From positions 1 to 64,000 of the forward strand of contig JAHHHK010000014.1 in assembly GCA_019359395.1 (NCBI GenBank): a stretch of DNA of 64,000 nucleotides, given 5' to 3'. This DNA is from Komarekiella atlantica HA4396-MV6. GTDB lineage: Bacteria > Cyanobacteriota > Cyanobacteriia > Cyanobacteriales > Nostocaceae. The notes below the pieces were generated by a model. That model was given only the letters and a program-made list of their open reading frames with translations. It did no database searches and was not told the origin of the DNA. The position numbers and the translations under genes are program-made. Shown piece by piece: positions 47,881-55,993 of this stretch (position 1 is its first letter; the number at the start of each line of letters is the position of its first letter).

Positions 47881-48831
47881 ATGGCTACAAATTCTCAAAG
47901 TCTTTCATCAGCGATGAAAAATCGCTCTGAGGCTGAAAAGTCGCTGGATCGAAGTTTTATTTGGCTGACTAAAATTTTCGCGTTTGCGATCGCTGCTACC
48001 TTATTATGGATTGCATTACAAGTTGCAATTGGAGCTTGGCCCGCTATCCAGAAGTTTGGTGCTGAATTTTTAGCTAACAGCACTTGGAACCCAGTTAATG
48101 ATAATTACGGGGTATTGCCTCAAATTTATGGAACTCTTGTGAGTTCTTTTATTGGTCTGTTGATAGCTGTACCAATTGGGGTTGGCACTGCTATTTTACT
48201 AAGCGAGAATTTTCTGCCCTCAAAAGTGCGGTTAGTACTTGTGTTTTCAGTAGAACTGCTCGCAGCTATTCCCAGTGTTGTTTACGGCGTGTGGGGAATT
48301 TTTGTTTTAATTCCAATATTAACTGACTTGGGAAAATGGCTCAATAGTTACTTTGGTTGGTTGCCAATTTTTAGCACCCCTCCCACAGGGCCAGGAATGT
48401 TGCCCGCAGGAATCATCTTAGCGATTATGACTTTGCCGATCATCACAGCTTTATCGCGCGATGCCTTGATTTCTGTACCTCCGAGTTTGCGCCAAGCAGC
48501 GGTAGGATTAGGAGCAACACGCTGGGAAACAATTTTGAAAGTTCTTGTCCCAGCCGCCTTTTCCGGCATCGTTAGTGCTGTGATGCTAGCACTCGGTCGG
48601 GCAATGGGCGAAACAATGGCTGTGACGATGTTGATTGGTAACTCCAACAACATTAGTGCCTCTCTTTTAGCACCTGCCAATACAATCTCTTCTCTACTGG
48701 CGAATCAATTCTCAGAAGCCAGTGGTTTGCAAGTTGCGGCTTTAATGTATGCCGCCTTAGTTCTGTTTTTCTTGACGCTAGTAGTCAATATTCTGGCAGA
48801 GTTAATAGTTCTCCGAGTCAAGCGAGTGTAA
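47881..48831 (+). CDS. pstC: phosphate ABC transporter permease PstC
   Basis: A 316-residue inner-membrane permease with six predicted helices. The conserved cytoplasmic loop VGLGATRWETILKVLVPAA and the ending GRAMGETMAVTMLIGNS contact PstB. SVVYGVWGIFVLIP is the family-typical helix region. The start is ATG 47881. The 200-nt gap after pstS is repeat-free and may hold an mRNA processing point. Together with PstA it forms the channel. Confidence 0.97.
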   Translation: MATNSQSLSSAMKNRSEAEKSLDRSFIWLTKIFAFAIAATLLWIALQVAIGAWPAIQKFGAEFLANSTWNPVNDNYGVLPQIYGTLVSSFIGLLIAVPIGVGTAILLSENFLPSKVRLVLVFSVELLAAIPSVVYGVWGIFVLIPILTDLGKWLNSYFGWLPIFSTPPTGPGMLPAGIILAIMTLPIITALSRDALISVPPSLRQAAVGLGATRWETILKVLVPAAFSGIVSAVMLALGRAMGETMAVTMLIGNSNNISASLLAPANTISSLLANQFSEASGLQVAALMYAALVLFFLTLVVNILAELIVLRVKRV

Positions 48832-48851
48832 CGTAGGTTTGGGTTGAATTT

Positions 48852-49736
48852 ATGACTTCTAATTTTCCAGAGCGTAGTTTAACTCGCTCTGCCACGTCTC
48901 CCCGGACGCTGTTTAACACAGTGATGACTGTAATAGCATTTACCTGCGGAGTATTGGCACTTATACCTTTGATAGCGGTGCTTTCTTACGTCATTATTCA
49001 GGGCTTTAGCAGTCTGAGTCCTAGCGTGTTTGTTGAACTGCCACCTAAAGCTCTACAAAAGGGCGGGGGTTTTGGTAATGCAATCTTAGGAACACTCTTA
49101 ATGGTAGGGATTGGGGCGCTAATTAGCATCCCCTTGGGTGTTTTAGGAGCGATTTACATTACGGAATTTAGCTCTGCTAAAGTCGCCAGAGGAATACGTT
49201 TTGCAGCCAACGTCCTCAGTGGAGTTCCCTCAATTATTGCTGGGGTGTTTGCCTATGGGATTGTAGTTTTAACATTAGTAAGACTGAACTTAGGCTCATA
49301 TTCAGCTTTAGGTGGAGGGTTTGCGCTGGCAATTTTGATGTTGCCAATTATTTTGCGAACCACAGACGAAGCTTTGCAGTTAGTATCGGACGATTTGCGA
49401 CAAGCATCTGTGGGGTTAGGAGCGACTAACTTTCAAACAGTGAGTCAAGTGGTATTGCCGGCAGCTCTACCAGCAATTGTAACTGGGTCAACGTTGGCGA
49501 TCGCCAGAGCATCAGGAGAAACTGCACCCTTACTATTTACAGCTCTATTTTCCAACTTCTGGCCCGATAGCTTATTCCGACCCACAGCTTCCCTTGCTGT
49601 TTTGGTTTACAGATACGCTATTTCACCGTTTAAAAATTGGCAGTCACTAGCTTGGGCAGCCTCTTTAATCTTGGTATTGATGGTTCTAATTACAAGTATC
49701 ATCGCTCGCTGGGCAACTAGCAAAAAAGCTTCTTAG
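48852..49736 (+). CDS. pstA: phosphate ABC transporter permease PstA
   Basis: A 294-residue permease, the second half of the channel. Key stretches are GVLGAIYITEFSS, SGVPSIIAGVFAYG, ASVGLGATNFQTVSQVVLP (the ATPase-contact loop) and IARASGETAPLLFTALFS. It lies 20 nt after pstC, so it is co-transcribed. Length and topology are standard for the family. Confidence 0.97.
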   Translation: MTSNFPERSLTRSATSPRTLFNTVMTVIAFTCGVLALIPLIAVLSYVIIQGFSSLSPSVFVELPPKALQKGGGFGNAILGTLLMVGIGALISIPLGVLGAIYITEFSSAKVARGIRFAANVLSGVPSIIAGVFAYGIVVLTLVRLNLGSYSALGGGFALAILMLPIILRTTDEALQLVSDDLRQASVGLGATNFQTVSQVVLPAALPAIVTGSTLAIARASGETAPLLFTALFSNFWPDSLFRPTASLAVLVYRYAISPFKNWQSLAWAASLILVLMVLITSIIARWATSKKAS

Positions 49737-49793
49737 TGAAATAGTGTTCCCAGAGCGAAATTCCATAGCTAAAACTAATACTAGACTTACTTT

Positions 49794-50600
49794 ATGGCTA
49801 CTAACATCAGTACAGTGAATGACACTGAGACCGTTTTACGCACAGAAAATCTCAACGTTTACTACGGCAAGTTTTTAGCCTTACAAAATATTTGGCTAGA
49901 TGTTCCGAAAAATCAGGTGACAGCCTTTATTGGGCCTTCTGGTTGTGGCAAAAGTACGTTGCTACGATGCTATAACCGTCTCAACGACCTGATTGATTCA
50001 TTTCGGGCAGAAGGTAAGGTATTTTTTTACAATAAAAACTTGTATGCAACCGAAATTGATCCTGTAGAGGTGCGTCGGCGGATTGGGATGGTGTTTCAAA
50101 GACCAAACCCGTTTCCGAAATCAATTTATGACAATATTGCTTTTGGAGCCAAAATCAACGGCTACAAAGGTAATATGGACGAATTGGTAGAACGGAGTCT
50201 GCGGCAAGCAGCTTTGTGGGATGAAGTAAAAGACAAACTACGACAAAGTGGCTCAGCTTTATCTGGTGGACAACAACAGCGGTTATGTATTGCTCGTGCG
50301 ATCGCAGTTCAACCAGAAGTTATATTAATGGATGAACCTTGTGCTGCTCTTGACCCCATATCTACCTTGCGCGTAGAAGAATTAATTCACGAACTTAAAG
50401 AGCAATACACTATCGTTATCGTCACCCATAACATGCAGCAAGCTGCGCGGGTTTCTGATAAAACTGCCTTTTTCAACGTTCGGTCTACAGATACAGGAGG
50501 TCGTATTGGCTTCTTAGTAGAGTACGACTCGACAGAGGTAATTTTCAACAATCCTAAGCAAGAAGATACTAGAGATTACGTCAGCGGCAGATTTGGATAA
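49794..50600 (+). CDS. pstB: phosphate ABC transporter ATP-binding protein PstB
   Basis: A 268-residue ATPase with Walker [10 protein letters not shown], signature [14 protein letters not shown], Walker [14 protein letters not shown] and the switch His in [10 protein letters not shown]. It drives the PstSCA transporter. The family-typical [16 protein letters not shown] region is present (here [16 protein letters not shown]). It lies 57 nt after pstA and is the last gene of the operon. No phoU follows, in contrast to proteobacterial pst operons. A terminator hairpin lies about 45 nt downstream. Confidence 0.97.
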   Translation: MATNISTVNDTETVLRTENLNVYYGKFLALQNIWLDVPKNQVTAFIGPSGCGKSTLLRCYNRLNDLIDSFRAEGKVFFYNKNLYATEIDPVEVRRRIGMVFQRPNPFPKSIYDNIAFGAKINGYKGNMDELVERSLRQAALWDEVKDKLRQSGSALSGGQQQRLCIARAIAVQPEVILMDEPCAALDPISTLRVEELIHELKEQYTIVIVTHNMQQAARVSDKTAFFNVRSTDTGGRIGFLVEYDSTEVIFNNPKQEDTRDYVSGRFG

Positions 50601-50645
50601 AGATTCCACATTGCCTATGTTGCGTTAGTTAAATATGTACAGCAT

Positions 50646-50677
50646 AAAAACAGTAATTTTCCCAAGTTACTGTTTTT
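50646..50677 (+). terminator. intrinsic terminator of pstSCAB
   Basis: AAAAACAGTAA (50646-50656) pairs with TTACTGTTTTT (50667-50677) around a 10-nt loop, and the right arm ends in a T-run. It lies 45 nt past the pstB stop. Confidence 0.9.
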
Positions 50678-50734
50678 ATTTATTTAAAATCTTGTGATAT
50701 GGCAGTTCTAATTAATAGTCCTCTTGCACGAATA

Positions 50735-50915
50735 TTTGAAAATAGAGTTTTTAGGTTCACGCAGAGGCGCAGCGAAAAGTTTGAGCGGAGGTTTCCGACG
50801 CTCGTTCGCAAAGCGTGCCGTAGGCAAGACTCGCTAACGCTGCGCTATCCGTTGGCGCAGCCCGCCGTAGGCATCAAAGCTTTTCAAGACAGAGGCACAG
50901 AGAGTAACTAGAAAT
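50735..50915. repeat. mosaic dispersed repeat at the edge of the NACHT locus
   Basis: Modules CACGCAGAGGCGCAGCG, GAGCGGAGGTTTCC, GTTGGCGCAGCCCGCCGTAG and TTTTCAAGACAGAGGC are shared with the 10.3-kb tract. A 70-codon + strand frame through it (50699-50911) is low-complexity and rejected. On the other strand the repeat supplies the last codons of the 94-residue ORF that follows. Confidence 0.75.
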
Positions 50916-51158
50916 TTCTCTGTTTAGCAGTTGATAATCTGATTTATGGAATTCGTTTTGAATTTCATCCCAAGACACAGTGCCATTAATACGTATATCT
51001 TCTCTAGCTTCTTTAATGGCTTTTAAGTCTTCTTCGTCGTCTATATCATCGATTCTTTTTAAGAGTGTGTAAATTTCATCTAAAGTACTGTCATAAGCTT
51101 GATGTAGCAGTACGTTGATATCTTTTATTAACTGTTCTCTTTCGTGTGCTGATTTCAT
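50874..51158 (-). CDS. small acidic helical protein of unknown function next to the NACHT gene
   Basis: A 94-residue protein with a helical N-terminal half (REQLIKDINVLLHQAYDSTL, YTLLKRIDDIDDEEDLKAI) and the stretch NGTVSWDEIQNEF. This pattern (acidic helix plus SWDEI/ALEEV) is reminiscent of small antitoxins, but I do not recognise the family. The last ~12 residues (YSLCLCLEKL) are encoded by a dispersed repeat, so the natural C-terminus may have been altered. It lies 2 nt after the stop of a possible 33-codon ORF and 195 nt downstream of the NACHT gene, all on the same strand. Confidence 0.55.
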   Translation of the reverse strand: MKSAHEREQLIKDINVLLHQAYDSTLDEIYTLLKRIDDIDDEEDLKAIKEAREDIRINGTVSWDEIQNEFHKSDYQLLNREISSYSLCLCLEKL

Positions 51159-51160
51159 TT

Positions 51161-51262
51161 TTAATTATCCAAGCGTGGTTTGACTTTTTCTACCACCATC
51201 TCTATGGTAGACTGTCGCGCTTTGTCATAAAAGAGGCAAAATTCTTTAACATCTCTATGCAA
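51161..51262 (-). CDS. possible 33-residue ORF between NACHT gene and 94-residue ORF
   Basis: A TTG-started frame reading MHRDVKEFCLFYDKARQSTI, then EMVVEKVKPRLDN. It is charged and helix-like, and its stop is 2 nt before the next ATG, which would allow coupling. The frame stays open upstream to about 51290 without any ATG. It could be a real micro-ORF, or the C-terminal remnant of a longer lost gene. Weakly supported. Confidence 0.3.
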   Translation of the reverse strand: MHRDVKEFCLFYDKARQSTIEMVVEKVKPRLDN

Positions 51263-51353
51263 TTGAATTAAGCGATCGCCTATGATTTGTCATGAGAAAG
51301 GCAAAGTAGTAGTAGCGATCGCTTATCGTTTGTAATTAGAAGGGTATACCTTC

Positions 51354-54239
51354 TCAACCTGAATCTTCATTCAAGTCTACTAAATCTTCGCGCTCAAAAT
51401 TTGTCGGTTTAAGTTTTGGCCATTCAAGATTTGCCCCTTCAAGATTTGCCCCTTCAAGATTTGCCCCTTCAAGATTCGCCCTTTCAAGATTCGCCCTTTC
51501 AAGATTTGCCCCTTCAAGATTTGCCCCTTCAAGATTTGCCCCTTCAAGATTTGCCCCTTCAAGATTTGCCCCTTCAAGATTTGCCCCTTCAAGATTTGCC
51601 AGTTTAGTAAAAATCTTCGTTCTAATAGGGACTTTTAATTCAATCATCATATTTTCTAATTTCTCCCATAAAACATCATTTTCTAATTTCTCCCATACAA
51701 CATTTTTTGGTTCGATATTAATTTCTCTTAAAATACAATTTATTCCTATAAGATTTGCTTCTCTAAGATTTGCTTGATAAAGTGCCACTCCTTCAAGATT
51801 CGCCCCCTCAAGATTTGCCCGTTCCAGATCCGCCTCTCCAAAATTTGCCCGTACAAGATTGGCTCTTTCAAAATTCGCCTTGTAAAAATCTTGGGAGATG
51901 AGAATGCAATTTTGCAAATCTAAGAAACTTAAGCAATTTAAGCAAAAAACATCATTAACAAAATCTACTCTCTGTCCACGAAGTCTAGAAATCCAGATAC
52001 CGAAAGCTTCAGGAGTATGCCATTGAATCTTTGAAACTGTCTTTGTGACTCTAGCGCAAGCATTTAAGACAGCTAACAACGCTTCTTCTGCATTTCGTGC
52101 TTGTCTGTTTTCTTCTTGAAAATCAGGTCTGGGAGTCAAGCGTTCCATCGGCATTCCATGACGCAACATAAAACCAATCAGATGGCATAATGTCTGCTGC
52201 CAATTGCTAACATCCGATGCATTCTGTAAAGGCATTTCATCCACAACAAAGTTAAAAAGGTATTTATCCATAGGGGATGCACCGCACAGAATCGCCCACC
52301 TTTTTAATGCCTCGCGCTCATCCCATCCTTCATCTGGATCATCCTGGCGATCCTTGAGCTTTTTATGAATAAGTCTAACTTCTCGCACGATGCGTTTTGC
52401 TGTCAAATATTCACCAAAACTTTTGTGAGTAAATTCAAAAGTTTTTTCTTGTTCTTTAACTCCACTCTCACGAAAATAAAAGGCTGTCAAAAGACGAGTT
52501 ACACCTAATTTGGCACTTTCTTGAAACTTGTCTAAAAGACTCTTTAAACTACTGTGTTCACAATGGGCTTCAATCTCTTTAACTGTTGTTGTTCGTCCAT
52601 CTCCATGCCAGGAGGCTAAAGCAATTTCTTCGAGGATGCGTACAAAGTCTTTTTCCTCAATTCCACGAATAGCCGGATGTTGATAACCAGCCCAACCGCG
52701 CTGATAAACTGCTGTGAGCAAATTTGCATAAATTGCATTCAGGTTGCCGTCTGTAGGAAATTTATTTTGCTGGTCAAAACTCAATGCTACCACGTAATTT
52801 AGCAAGGGTTGGGCAGTAATTTCTGTGAGATTATTTCGGTTTAACTCTCGTGGTAAGCAATCATATCCCCGTCCGCTAGCATTGCCGTATTTCTGCCACC
52901 AAATCTGACGTTGATCTTGCTGCAATAAGTTTTGGTCATCAATATAATTAGTTCTCTGAGCTTCAGTCACAAAATAAGGCAAGATATGCAAGATTTGCTG
53001 TGGTTGACGAAAGTCACTACTATTTGCTTGCACTACTAATTCTCGACCACTGATTAATACTTGTAAGCAAGTTTCACGGACATTAAACCGCTCTACTTTT
53101 CTTTGGACTTCACGCACAAATTGTTGAGCAATCTCAGTGGCAATTTTGCCCTGCATGGCAAGCTCATCTAAACCATCGAAGATAATCAGTAAGCGGGAAT
53201 CAGCCTTATCTTTATCTAGGGGATTATGTCTGAGAAAGCCATCGTCTCGCACAAACTTACTAACTGCATCAACTAAATCATCCGAGGGTTCAAAATGGTG
53301 CAAAGGTATAAATAAAACCGGAATTTTCCCTTTTTCTGCTTGGTTAGCTGCAAAGATTTTGGTAAAGGAAGATTTACCACTTCCTGGGCCACCACTAATC
53401 ACTCTAATGGCATCATTGCGATCGCCTTTTTCTAACCAAGCTTCTAGTTCAATTTCTAAGTCAAGAACAACCCGCTGATATTTCTCACCGTCTCTGAGGT
53501 GGCGTTCAAATTCTTCTGACTTTTCACCCGCAACTTTCTGCTTATAATAGGCGTGTAAAGGAACATAAACCTGCTTTAAACCAAAAGCTTCTAAAAGCAT
53601 CGGTTCTTCAATCTGTTTTTGTAGCCAAGCTAAATAATGCTGCCATGACTGTTCCCGTTCATTGGCTTGAGTAAAGGGGGTATTTAGTTCTTCTTTTAAA
53701 CAAGCATATTTTTCTGGAACTTTTGCCCACTCTTCATGTAAAGCAAACACAAAATAGGTAGGAAGACGATGACTAATTGTCTGTGCTTGTGCTTGATTGA
53801 CACTAAAGTATTTTAACCAGTCGGCAAAAGCAGTTTTAATAGCTTCCAGAATCAGCAAATCTTTGGGACGGCTAAAAAAATCTTGGTCAATATGCAATTC
53901 TATACTTTCTAAGGAATCGTTGAGGCGATCGCACAATTCCTCAAGATCACTCTCGTTTGGTTTTGCAAACAGTAATTCTTGATTTCCTTTTACCAAACTC
54001 ACTATTGCTTCTACTAAAGAACGGTAAATTAGTAACCAAGCAACTTCCTCTGGTGCTGCTGCTAAACCTAGTGCTGCTGTAGCTTCCACAGCATCTTTGG
54101 CTACCTCTCCCCACTGCCCAAAGACCCCATTTATTACACCTTTGCCTAGTGATTTGAATAGTTCTTTAAAGTCAGCGTTAATGGGTTTATTCCATAATGC
54201 AACAGGTTTGCTAACTAAAAATCCAGAGGTATTGCTCAT
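51354..54239 (-). CDS. NACHT-domain STAND ATPase with C-terminal pentapeptide repeats
   Basis: A 961-residue protein. Residues 1-275 have no recognised domain and include a moderately hydrophobic stretch at about 50-85. The NACHT ATPase follows: Walker A GGPGSGKS at 283-290, Walker B LLIIFDGLDEL at 350-360, then ELVVQANS and PQPLLNYVVA-like helical stretches (seen here as AQPLLNYVVALSF). From about 800 there are two blocks of pentapeptide repeats (A-N-L-x-G/R), the second a nearly pure ANLEG run from 15-bp tandem DNA (about 51425-51600). Bacterial NACHT proteins are known anti-phage sensors. The N-terminal part would be the effector and the repeats the sensor, which is inference. It was probably acquired horizontally. 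Confidence 0.9.
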   Translation of the reverse strand: MSNTSGFLVSKPVALWNKPINADFKELFKSLGKGVINGVFGQWGEVAKDAVEATAALGLAAAPEEVAWLLIYRSLVEAIVSLVKGNQELLFAKPNESDLEELCDRLNDSLESIELHIDQDFFSRPKDLLILEAIKTAFADWLKYFSVNQAQAQTISHRLPTYFVFALHEEWAKVPEKYACLKEELNTPFTQANEREQSWQHYLAWLQKQIEEPMLLEAFGLKQVYVPLHAYYKQKVAGEKSEEFERHLRDGEKYQRVVLDLEIELEAWLEKGDRNDAIRVISGGPGSGKSSFTKIFAANQAEKGKIPVLFIPLHHFEPSDDLVDAVSKFVRDDGFLRHNPLDKDKADSRLLIIFDGLDELAMQGKIATEIAQQFVREVQRKVERFNVRETCLQVLISGRELVVQANSSDFRQPQQILHILPYFVTEAQRTNYIDDQNLLQQDQRQIWWQKYGNASGRGYDCLPRELNRNNLTEITAQPLLNYVVALSFDQQNKFPTDGNLNAIYANLLTAVYQRGWAGYQHPAIRGIEEKDFVRILEEIALASWHGDGRTTTVKEIEAHCEHSSLKSLLDKFQESAKLGVTRLLTAFYFRESGVKEQEKTFEFTHKSFGEYLTAKRIVREVRLIHKKLKDRQDDPDEGWDEREALKRWAILCGASPMDKYLFNFVVDEMPLQNASDVSNWQQTLCHLIGFMLRHGMPMERLTPRPDFQEENRQARNAEEALLAVLNACARVTKTVSKIQWHTPEAFGIWISRLRGQRVDFVNDVFCLNCLSFLDLQNCILISQDFYKANFERANLVRANFGEADLERANLEGANLEGVALYQANLREANLIGINCILREINIEPKNVVWEKLENDVLWEKLENMMIELKVPIRTKIFTKLANLEGANLEGANLEGANLEGANLEGANLEGANLERANLERANLEGANLEGANLEGANLEWPKLKPTNFEREDLVDLNEDSG
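51425..51605 (-). repeat. 15-bp tandem repeat inside the NACHT gene
   Basis: About 12 copies of the 15-mer TTCAAGATTTGCCCC (plus strand view) encode the A-N-L-E-G pentapeptide in the NACHT gene. Several copies are identical, two or three carry a TTCGCC/TTTC variant. Expected to vary in copy number. Confidence 0.9.
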
Positions 54240-54281
54240 CGCTGTTGTATGACGCTGGTAGATGTACTGAGCTAGTATATT

Positions 54282-54575
54282 TCAACAAGGTTTTTTGAGA
54301 TTTTTCCTAAAAACCAGCAGTAAATTTAATAATTTATCTAGATAAACTTCTAATTTCAAGCTCAAAGGCTCAACTTCGAGGTTCAAAGGCTCAACTTCGA
54401 GGCTCAAAAGCTCAACTTCGAGGTTCAAAGGCTCAACTTCGAGGTTCAAAGGCTCAACTTCGAGGTTCAAAACCTCAACTTCGAGGCTCAAAGACTCAAC
54501 TTCGAGGCTCAAAGACTCAACTTCGAGGCTCAAAAGCTCAACTTCGAGGCTCAAAAGCTCAACTTCGAGGTTCAA
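54282..54575 (-). CDS. leucine-glutamate heptad-repeat ORF upstream of the NACHT gene (tentative)
   Basis: A 97-codon TTG-started frame made of ten copies of the heptad L-N/S-L-E-V-E-x, followed by a non-repeat tail (LSLKLEVYLDKLLNLL, VFRKNLKKPC). The 21-bp unit keeps frame. The stop is 42 nt before the NACHT ATG, on the same strand, so co-expression is possible. If translated, it would be an acidic, leucine-zipper-like coiled coil with a basic tail. It might instead be a non-coding tandem repeat, because the repeat is followed upstream by a common Nostoc repeat motif and no Shine-Dalgarno was found. Confidence 0.4.
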   Translation of the reverse strand: MNLEVELLSLEVELLSLEVESLSLEVESLSLEVEVLNLEVEPLNLEVEPLNLEVELLSLEVEPLNLEVEPLSLKLEVYLDKLLNLLLVFRKNLKKPC

Positions 54576-54579
54576 AGAC
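54370..54579. repeat. 21-bp tandem repeat, ten copies
   Basis: Unit CTCAACTTCGAGGYTCAAARR; ten adjacent copies with changes only at two or three fixed positions (C/T at base 14, last bases AG/GG/AC/GA). Period 21 preserves the reading frame on the minus strand. Confidence 0.95.
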
Positions 54580-54875
54580 TCAAAAATGCCCTGGCGACTA
54601 GAAGTCGCGGCTACACAAACAAAACCTGCCCCCCCAGGTTAGGGACTACCAAATAAAAAAGTTTCCAAAATACTGACGCGAAAACTCTCTCTATTCCTCA
54701 TCTCTCTGTGTCCTCTGTGTCTCTGCGGTTCGTTCATTTAGATAATTTATTTCTTAGAAATCCCTTACATAAATCTTGGAATACAAAACGCGGTGGGGGC
54801 ACAACATTGTTATGCCCCCATAAATAACGTGTATTTTACCCAGTTGATAACAGCTATAATCGCCTATCTTAAGCT
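54576..54875. other. intergenic region with mosaic repeats and a hairpin
   Basis: No gene. It contains the common module GCCCTGGCGACTAGAAGTCG (54588-54607), TCTGTGTCCTCTGTGTCTCTG motifs near 54705-54725, and a hairpin TGGGGGCA/TGCCCCCA (54794-54820). The hairpin lies about 55 nt past the 3' end of the frameshifted conserved gene and may terminate it. Confidence 0.6.
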
Positions 54876-55345
54876 TTAGCTAACTGAAACTTCGGGTTGC
54901 TTTTTCTTAGAACGGCGGGCAAACCTGCGCCCCATCTCATCGATGACTGCATCTAAACCAGTAATATCACCGCTAGCTTTGGCATAGCTATAAATTGCTA
55001 AAGCTGCTGCATAAGCTTCGCTACCAGCCGCGATACAGGTATCATCTACCAGTTCTTGCAGTTGTGTTAGAGACAGCAACACTGGATACAAGGCTTCATA
55101 TATTGCCAAATCCCGGCGCATCTCTTCTAAATCAAAAGAACGAGGTAAAAATTCAGGGTTCTGTGTTGCCACTTCTAAAGCTTTGCTGACAAAAGCCCGA
55201 CTTTTATCTCCCATCTTGACTATAGTGCGTCGGTCTTCGGTGGTCAAATCAATCAAAAACGGTAACTTTTCTTTAATTGTAGCGATCGCCTGCATGACTG
55301 CTTGCCTGTCTGCTGGAAGTTGGCACTGATGCGATTTTCCGCCAT
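54876..55345 (-). pseudogene. conserved cyanobacterial helical protein, 5'-frameshifted
   Basis: The intact downstream frame (ATG 55295, 139 residues) contains a helical domain (TIKEKLPFLIDLTTEDRR, KMGDKSRAFVSKALEVA, LTQLQELVDDTCIAAGSEAY) and a basic-acidic tail. That ATG has no Shine-Dalgarno. At 55345 lies an ATG preceded 7 nt upstream by AAAGGAG, whose frame reads MAENRISAN and then runs out. One base inserted near 55319 would join it in frame to LPADRQAVMQAIATIKEK, giving the family's normal N-terminus as I recall it. So the gene has lost about 17 residues or carries a sequencing or assembly error. Function unknown. Confidence 0.72.
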
Positions 55346-55442
55346 TTTTGATACTCCTTTAGGATACTTAGTCTCAGTATTCCCAAAGTTGTAGAGGCGA
55401 TCGCATAAATGTAACCGTTAAGATTTTACTGATACGTTTCTT

Positions 55443-55838
55443 CTAACCACTAATCACCGCTATACAGTCAATCTCCACCAGTACATCTTTTGGCAAACGT
55501 GACACTTGAACACAAGCACGCGCTGGAGCTGTATCTTCGGGAAAATATTTAGCATATACGGCATTCACCGCCGCAAAATCATTCATATCAGCTAAAAATA
55601 CAGTGGTTTTTACCACATCTTGGAAAGTCGCCCCGGCTGCTGTCAGGATAGCTTCCAAATTAGCTATTACCTGCTCAGTTTGCTTCTTCACGTCATCAGT
55701 GTAAACGACATCACCGAGACGAGGATCAATTGCAATTTGTCCAGCCACAAATACTAATTGACCAGAAGCCGCGATCGCTTGATTATAAGGGCCCACTGGA
55801 GCCGGTGCGTTATCAGTACGAATTACTTTACGAATCAT
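55443..55838 (-). CDS. ridA: RidA/YjgF family enamine/imine deaminase
   Basis: A 131-residue trimeric RidA protein that removes reactive 2-aminoacrylate and similar intermediates. I use ATG 55838 ([20 protein letters not shown]). The frame stays open further upstream, but that part holds repeat-derived, low-complexity sequence. Conserved features are [15 protein letters not shown], the arginine in [11 protein letters not shown], and the ending [11 protein letters not shown]. It is downstream of a NUDIX gene in the same direction. A longer form starting at 55922 ([12 protein letters not shown]) cannot be excluded. Confidence 0.92.
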   Translation of the reverse strand: MIRKVIRTDNAPAPVGPYNQAIAASGQLVFVAGQIAIDPRLGDVVYTDDVKKQTEQVIANLEAILTAAGATFQDVVKTTVFLADMNDFAAVNAVYAKYFPEDTAPARACVQVSRLPKDVLVEIDCIAVISG

Positions 55839-55993
55839 AGATATCACTTTCTCTAACAATGATTCCTGTTGACCAATTTCCATCTCTGAGGCGATCGGTT
55901 TGTAAACCTCTCCATCAGGCATTATCGCACCAGTCACAGGTATTCCTCTCCCCTCTTCCTCCGCGCCCTCTGCGCCTTGGCGGTTCGTCCCTC

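Noticed and set aside
50699-50911. 70-codon + strand frame starting MAVLINSPLARIF downstream of pstB
   Set aside because: Most of it is translated dispersed repeat. There is no family resemblance and the pst terminator precedes it.
51416-51607. 63-codon + strand LPLQD repeat frame
   Set aside because: Antisense of the 15-bp pentapeptide repeat in the NACHT gene. Period 15 keeps all frames open.
54370-54579. CRISPR array
   Set aside because: The units are contiguous 21-mers without unique spacers.
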